DNA of 64,000 nucleotides. Source: Roseibium alexandrii DFL-11. GTDB taxonomy: Bacteria > Pseudomonadota > Alphaproteobacteria > Rhizobiales > Stappiaceae. The notes beneath the pieces are model-generated. The model made no database searches. It was not told the origin of the DNA and saw nothing but the letters and a program-made list of their open reading frames with translations. Below are positions 59,355-64,000 of this stretch, in pieces; positions within the stretch are counted from its first letter, which is position 1; each line of letters starts with the position of its first letter. Made by a program: the position numbers and the translations under genes. The DNA is taken from positions 124,001-188,000 of the forward strand of contig NZ_CM011002.1 in the NCBI RefSeq assembly GCF_000158095.2, read 5' to 3'.

Positions 59355-60788
59355 ATGGGTATTTACGGGGCGATCAACTCCGCCGTTTCTGGTTTGTCAG
59401 CGCAGGCGACCGCGCTTGAAAATATCTCGGGCAACGTTGCGAACTCACAGACGGTTGGGTTCAAGCGTCTCGATACAACATTCTCTGATCTGGTGTCCGG
59501 TGGCGGGTCCACGCAGGCCGACCAGGTGTCTGGGACAACCTATGCCACGTCGCGCGCGACCAACACAATTGGCGGCGACATCTCATCCAACGACGTTGAT
59601 ACCTATATGGCCATCAACGGAGAAGGTTATTTCGTCGTGACGCAGGCGGCCGACTTTGTCGACGGCTCTACAACCTTTGCAGATGACACCTTCTACACGC
59701 GCGCTGGTGACTTTGAAGTCAACAAGGAAGGCTACTTCGTCAATCAATCTGGCTATTACCTCAAGGGTTTCCCACTTGACCCTGCAACTGGTAACCCGGT
59801 TGGCGACAATCCGTCTGTCATTCAGATCAACAGTCAGCCTCTCGCCGCCAGCTCTACGACAACAGTCAATTATCAGGCTAGCCTTCCGCGTGTTCCGGCG
59901 ACAACCAATTACGACCCAAACACCGCAAACTCCGAATTGTTGAATGATGGTGCGAACGGTGCTCCCGGTCCAAACTTGGGTGCAACCGAAATTGGGGATA
60001 CCGGCACTCTCGAAGCTGATTTCCTGGCGTCATCGATCTCCGGTGGATCTGTCACAGCCTACAACTCAAATGGCTCGGAAGTTCCATTGAACGTTCGTTG
60101 GGCCAAGGTCGACAACACTGCTGGGGCTGAAGTCTGGAGCATGTATGTCGATACCGGTGGAGAGGCCGGGACATCGTACTATAAGGTTGGAGACGTCACT
60201 TTTGATGGAACCGGCCAAGTCAGTGCCCTCGCCAACACAGGCGCGACAGCAGCCCTTGGCGTCACCACATCAGGAACGACAAGCTTCACGCTTGATGAAA
60301 TCACTGTAGGTGGTGTTACCGCAGGCACGGCAGGTAATGCTGCAGATAGCATCACCATTTCATTCGCAAACGGGTCCCTGACGCAGTTTGCAGATCCCGA
60401 CGGGATCGCGACTTCGGTTAACTTATCGCAAAATGGGTATGCCGCCGGTGAACTCACAAACATTGCGATCGATGAATCGGGCCGCGTGATTGCGAGCTAT
60501 TCCAACAACCAGACACGTGCGCTGTATGAGATTCCGCTGGCAACTTTCCAGGCCGAGCAAAGCCTGCGCCGGGTAGACGGGGCGGCCTTTGCTGCGACCT
60601 CCGATTCGGGTGATGCCGACCTGTCTGGCGGCGGTGCCGTGATCTCCAACGCTCTTGAGCTTTCCAACGCGGATATCGCGGACGAGTTTTCCAAGCTGAT
60701 CATCACCCAGCAGGCCTATTCGGCGAACTCCAGGATCGTCACCTCTGCAGACGAAATGCTGGACAGCGCCCTGAACATGGTCCGCTAA
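59355..60788 (+). CDS. flgE: flagellar hook protein
   Basis: A 477-residue FlgE. The N-terminal rod-family helix (MGIYGAINSAVSGLSAQATA, LENISGNVANSQTVGFKR), the FlgE-type central domains and the C-terminal LSNADIADEFSKLIITQQAY, SANSRIVTSADEMLDSALNM are present. It starts the flagellar block flgE-flgK-flgL. The ATG is preceded by AAGAGGAC. The 294-base region upstream is AT-rich near 59220-59260 and probably carries the promoter. Exported through the flagellar type III system. Confidence 0.95.
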   Translation: MGIYGAINSAVSGLSAQATALENISGNVANSQTVGFKRLDTTFSDLVSGGGSTQADQVSGTTYATSRATNTIGGDISSNDVDTYMAINGEGYFVVTQAADFVDGSTTFADDTFYTRAGDFEVNKEGYFVNQSGYYLKGFPLDPATGNPVGDNPSVIQINSQPLAASSTTTVNYQASLPRVPATTNYDPNTANSELLNDGANGAPGPNLGATEIGDTGTLEADFLASSISGGSVTAYNSNGSEVPLNVRWAKVDNTAGAEVWSMYVDTGGEAGTSYYKVGDVTFDGTGQVSALANTGATAALGVTTSGTTSFTLDEITVGGVTAGTAGNAADSITISFANGSLTQFADPDGIATSVNLSQNGYAAGELTNIAIDESGRVIASYSNNQTRALYEIPLATFQAEQSLRRVDGAAFAATSDSGDADLSGGGAVISNALELSNADIADEFSKLIITQQAYSANSRIVTSADEMLDSALNMVR

Positions 60789-60796
60789 CGCTCATC

Positions 60797-60820
60797 CGCC
60801 GGCGGCTTCAGCCGCCGGCG
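60797..60820 (+). other. perfect hairpin between flgE and flgK
   Basis: CGCCGGCGGC (60797-60806) pairs exactly with GCCGCCGGCG (60811-60820) with a TTCA loop. No T-tract follows, so it probably shapes mRNA stability or partial termination between hook and filament-junction genes. Confidence 0.7.
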
Positions 60821-60855
60821 ATCCCCTTTCTGAGTAAATCTGAGGAGTAGCCGCC

Positions 60856-62751
60856 ATGGGACTGACAAGTGCCCTGAATACAGCGGTTTTCGGCATATCG
60901 TTCAATCAGCGTCAGATCGATGTCACCGCATCGAATATCGCGAACGCTGATACTGCCGGCTATTCCAAGAAAACAGTCTCTGCAAATGCCTACTTCGACG
61001 GTGACGGTAATGTCGCCGGGATTGTCACCAACGAGATCAGCCGTATCATCAATGAAGAGATCCAATCGGATTACTTCAATTCCTTGGCCGACACGAACTA
61101 CGGCAAACAGATTGCAGCCTTTACAGATCGTCTCGATGACATTTTTGGCACCATTGGTGATCAGTCCAGCCTTTCAGCGCTGGCAGGTGAGTTGACCGGG
61201 GCCTTGTCGTCGCTGGTCAACCAGCCGGGCAACTATGCCGCTCAGCAGGAAGTGGTGGCCGCTGCTGACGCAATGGCGCGGGAATTGAATACTTCCTACC
61301 AGCAGATTGCGGACTTGCGACAGGAAGCGGACGAGGCGCTTGCCCGCCAGACTGAGACTGTGAACAGTCTTCTTTCAAATATCGAATCCATTGATGCAGC
61401 TATTCGCGATGCCACGCAGGCTGGGGTTTCAAGCTCGGAAATGGAAGACGAACGCGACCGTCTCGTTGAACAGCTCTCCGGCTATCTGGATCTAAATGTC
61501 AGCAAAACCACCACGAATACGCTGTTTATCCAAACCAAAAACGGTCAGCCGTTGTTTTCCGATGGCGAGGCAGCAACGCTTGCATTTCAGTCGACAAACA
61601 GGCTGGGAGCAGATCAGCAGGGCAATGCCATTGTTGCAACAACAGCCGGCGGTGCGCAGTTTGATATTGTGCCTGCAGGGGCTTCAGGGCGCGACCGCAC
61701 GACTGGTACCGGTCTCATGGTTGCGACCATGGAGTTGCGGGATGACGTCCTGATCGAGGCGCAAAAACAGCTGGACACCATCGCAGCTGAACTTTCTCTG
61801 GCGTTTTCAAATGTGACACAAGCTAGCACGGCGGCAACTGTCGGTCCGGATACTGGCTTCGATCTGCCTGTTTCTGGTCTTCAATCCGGCAATACAATCA
61901 ATCTGGAGTACACCGACTCGGCCGGTCAGTCGCAGACGATCACACTTATGGCGGTCAGTGATCCAACGCTGTTGCCGCTGGCCAATACTGCAACAACCAA
62001 TCCGAATGACACGGTTGTCGGCATTGATATCTCCAGCGGTACTCCTGCGACCTACATCACGAATATTATCGCAGCCTTGGGAACCGCAGCGCCGGATTTG
62101 CAGGTCTCCAACGACGGCAGTGATAACCTGCGAATTCTCGGCGACAGCACAACCGTGCCGAATGCGACAACGGTCGAGAGCCTTTCAGCGAACATCACGC
62201 CGTCAGCAACTACCGATCAGGGGCTGGGTCTGTCGATCTTTGTCGATCAGCGAAACGGGACCGAGACCTTTACTGACGCTCCCGAAAATGGCGGCCAAAG
62301 GGTCGGTTACGCAAACGGGATCAGTGTAAATCCGGCATTGCTTGCGGACAGTTCCCTGCTTGTCGATTACCAGACAACACCGGCTGCAAACTCTGAGAAC
62401 GATCCTGCGCGTGCGCAGTATCTGCTCAATGCATTGACCAACGAAACAGCCTATTTCGATCCTGAGGCCGGTATGGGTAGCAGCTCGAGCCCGTTCCAGG
62501 GAACGGTGCTGGACTACATCAACCAGACGGTGGCCTATCAGGGCAACCAAGCAGCAGATGCGAAGACGTATTCGGATTCCAAAGAGGCTCTGACGCTCAA
62601 TCTCGCGGTCCGGTACGAGGAAAGCTACTCGGTCAATCTCGATGCGGAGATGGCGTTTCTGGTTCAGCTGGAAAACGCCTATTCGGCGAATGCCCGGGTC
62701 ATGCAGACCATCAATGATCTGATGCAAGAACTTCTGAACGTGGTGAGGTAG
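60856..62751 (+). CDS. flgK: flagellar hook-associated protein 1
   Basis: A 631-residue FlgK. N-terminus SALNTAVFGISFNQRQIDVT, ASNIANADTAGYSKKTVSAN is diagnostic; the C-terminal coil NLAVRYEESYSVNLDAEMAF, LVQLENAYSANARVMQTIND matches. Somewhat longer than the ~550-residue enterobacterial protein owing to a larger central domain. It joins hook to filament together with FlgL. GGAG stands nine bases before the ATG. Confidence 0.95.
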   Translation: MGLTSALNTAVFGISFNQRQIDVTASNIANADTAGYSKKTVSANAYFDGDGNVAGIVTNEISRIINEEIQSDYFNSLADTNYGKQIAAFTDRLDDIFGTIGDQSSLSALAGELTGALSSLVNQPGNYAAQQEVVAAADAMARELNTSYQQIADLRQEADEALARQTETVNSLLSNIESIDAAIRDATQAGVSSSEMEDERDRLVEQLSGYLDLNVSKTTTNTLFIQTKNGQPLFSDGEAATLAFQSTNRLGADQQGNAIVATTAGGAQFDIVPAGASGRDRTTGTGLMVATMELRDDVLIEAQKQLDTIAAELSLAFSNVTQASTAATVGPDTGFDLPVSGLQSGNTINLEYTDSAGQSQTITLMAVSDPTLLPLANTATTNPNDTVVGIDISSGTPATYITNIIAALGTAAPDLQVSNDGSDNLRILGDSTTVPNATTVESLSANITPSATTDQGLGLSIFVDQRNGTETFTDAPENGGQRVGYANGISVNPALLADSSLLVDYQTTPAANSENDPARAQYLLNALTNETAYFDPEAGMGSSSSPFQGTVLDYINQTVAYQGNQAADAKTYSDSKEALTLNLAVRYEESYSVNLDAEMAFLVQLENAYSANARVMQTINDLMQELLNVVR

Positions 62752-62754
62752 CGT

Positions 62755-64000
62755 ATGCCAGTATCATCCATCTCAACGTCGCGGAGTTATCTGACCAGCC
62801 AGTTGTTGAACCTCAATGACAAGCTCACTGAGAAGACAACACAGCTGGCGAGTGGCAAGGTTGGCAGCACCTATGGGGACATTGGTGATCGTCGGCTGCT
62901 TGATATACAGCTGACGCAAAAAGTCAGCCTGATCGAATCCTATCAAGAGACGATCACGATCTCCAACTTACATCTTGAGGCGATGACAGTGTCGCTGGAT
63001 CGTTTGGAAGACATCCGGCGTGATGCCAAATCCGCCATGGATACCAATGACTTTGTGATCCAGAGCGATGGTCAGACCCAGACCCAGTCAAGAGCAGAGC
63101 TCTTGTTGAACGAAGCCCTCAATATTCTGAATACTGAAGTCGCGGGTTACTATCCGTTCGGCGGCACGGATGCGATCTCCGATCCGGTCCAGGCCATTGA
63201 TACGATCATGAACGGGGCCAACGGCCTTTCAGGCCTGAAGGACTACATGAGCGAGTTCTCCCAAGCGAACTTGGGTGCCCTGAACAATGGCCGGATGACC
63301 GTGTCTGCCCTGACGACAACACCCGGGCCCTTGGATTCCACGTTCACGATTGCGGAAGACGGGGCACATGACTTCGGCTTTGACATTTCGTCCGTGACAT
63401 CAACGCTGACCAACGTGACACTTACGGGCCCCGGCGGAGGGGACCCTGACACCTTTGATGTTCAATTCACGGGACAACCGACGCTTGGCGAGCAGATTGA
63501 AATCACACTCACTCTCCCTCCAGATCACACCAATACAACGACAATCACGCTGACGGCTGCTGCTTCAAATGAAGCTGAGGGTACGTTTGCAATCGGTGCG
63601 GACTTGGAAGAGACCGCGCAAAATCTGCGGGATGCGATTGCTCAGGAGCTGGGAGACACCGCACAGACAACTCTGAAGGCGGCATCCGACATCTGGGCAT
63701 CCGATGAGTTTTTCAGCACATACAACGGCGAAGTGCCGCAAAGGATAGACGGTCCACCCTATACAACAGCAACAGCACTGACGTCCGGTGCAACGGATAC
63801 CCTCTCCTGGTACACTGGACGCAATACAACGACGACAGATCCGCGCACCGACAAAAACGCGATCATAGATACAAATCTTACCGTCGAATATGGAGTGCGG
63901 GCCAACGAAGAACCGCTTCAAGAGCTCGTGCAAACACTCGCAACATTTGCCGCGGCTGATTTCTCAGGCGGGGCTCAGCTCGATGAAGAGTACTACAACG
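62755..64000 (+). CDS. flgL: flagellar hook-associated protein 3 (partial at window end)
   Basis: ATG at 62755 follows the flgK stop by 3 bases and the frame stays open for 415 codons to the last base. The N-terminal coil TSRSYLTSQLLNLNDKLTEK, TTQLASGKVGSTYGDIGD and LLNEALNILNTEVAGYYPFG is typical of the FlgL/flagellin family. The C-terminus is missing, so total length is unknown. The size beyond 415 residues is consistent with alphaproteobacterial FlgL, which carries a large central insert. Confidence 0.9.
   Translation, partial: MPVSSISTSRSYLTSQLLNLNDKLTEKTTQLASGKVGSTYGDIGDRRLLDIQLTQKVSLIESYQETITISNLHLEAMTVSLDRLEDIRRDAKSAMDTNDFVIQSDGQTQTQSRAELLLNEALNILNTEVAGYYPFGGTDAISDPVQAIDTIMNGANGLSGLKDYMSEFSQANLGALNNGRMTVSALTTTPGPLDSTFTIAEDGAHDFGFDISSVTSTLTNVTLTGPGGGDPDTFDVQFTGQPTLGEQIEITLTLPPDHTNTTTITLTAAASNEAEGTFAIGADLEETAQNLRDAIAQELGDTAQTTLKAASDIWASDEFFSTYNGEVPQRIDGPPYTTATALTSGATDTLSWYTGRNTTTTDPRTDKNAIIDTNLTVEYGVRANEEPLQELVQTLATFAAADFSGGAQLDEEYYN

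Overview
The window is a chromosomal segment of an alphaproteobacterium, most likely a marine member of the Hyphomicrobiales (Stappiaceae-like, for example Roseibium/Labrenzia/Stappia). This is inferred from a very long growth-pole-ring-type coiled-coil protein typical of polar-growing Rhizobiales, a plcP-agt lipid-remodelling pair, DgcN-DgcA D-glutamate genes, several TRAP and TAXI solute-binding proteins, an orphan CoxL-type molybdoenzyme and a flagellar hook-filament block. Genes are densely packed, frequently joined by ATGA stop/start overlaps, and no prophage, IS element, CRISPR array, rRNA or tRNA was recognised.

Layout. 1-5 kb: end of an unidentified gene, a small membrane protein, an AAA ATPase, an acyl-CoA ligase and a DMT exporter. 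5-10.7 kb: a stand-alone CoxL-like molybdoenzyme subunit and a Cache-HAMP-GAF-HD-GYP sensor. 10.7-14 kb: a TAXI binding-protein gene broken by one in-frame amber codon, a LysR regulator and a divergent tartrate/D-malate dehydrogenase; a shared AT-rich motif lies in both promoter regions. 14-16.7 kb: an SbmA/BacA-like peptide transporter, a second DMT transporter and a single-domain Lrp-type protein. 16.8-19.8 kb: a TPP riboswitch followed by a 26-codon leader ORF, thiM, thiD and a Tat-exported TRAP binding protein. 20-26 kb: a FadL-type porin, an SDR protein, plcP-agt behind a candidate Pho box and a threonine/serine dehydratase. 26-29 kb: a globin-coupled chemoreceptor and a CheZ-like phosphatase. 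29-36.8 kb: an MFS transporter, dgcN-dgcA and an Mla-type lipid transport operon (mlaE with STAS, mlaF, mlaD, lipoprotein). 36.8-40.3 kb: a complete TRAP transporter (dctPQM) with a divergent MarR regulator and a 20-bp palindromic operator. 40.4-46 kb: the 1,899-residue growth-pole-ring-like protein. 46-50.5 kb: a small unknown protein, an Hpt protein, a 2Fe-2S ferredoxin, an MFS/AraC divergent pair and a universal stress protein. 50.5-59 kb (minus strand): a SABATH-type methyltransferase, a CoxE-like VWA protein, PPK2, YcjF/YcjX, a SixA-like phosphatase, an exported unknown protein and a MoxR ATPase. 59.3-64 kb: flgE, flgK and the start of flgL, which runs off the window.

The most notable systems are the thiamine leader (aptamer whose 3' strand contains the Shine-Dalgarno of a leader ORF that overlaps thiM by ATGA, with the thiM Shine-Dalgarno inside a hairpin the leader ribosome would open), the TRAP binding protein fused into that operon, the roughly 106 uninterrupted 11-residue repeats in the polar protein, and the row of FliM-like short motifs in the tail of the CheZ-like protein. 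All functional names are from motif recognition by eye; no database search was run.
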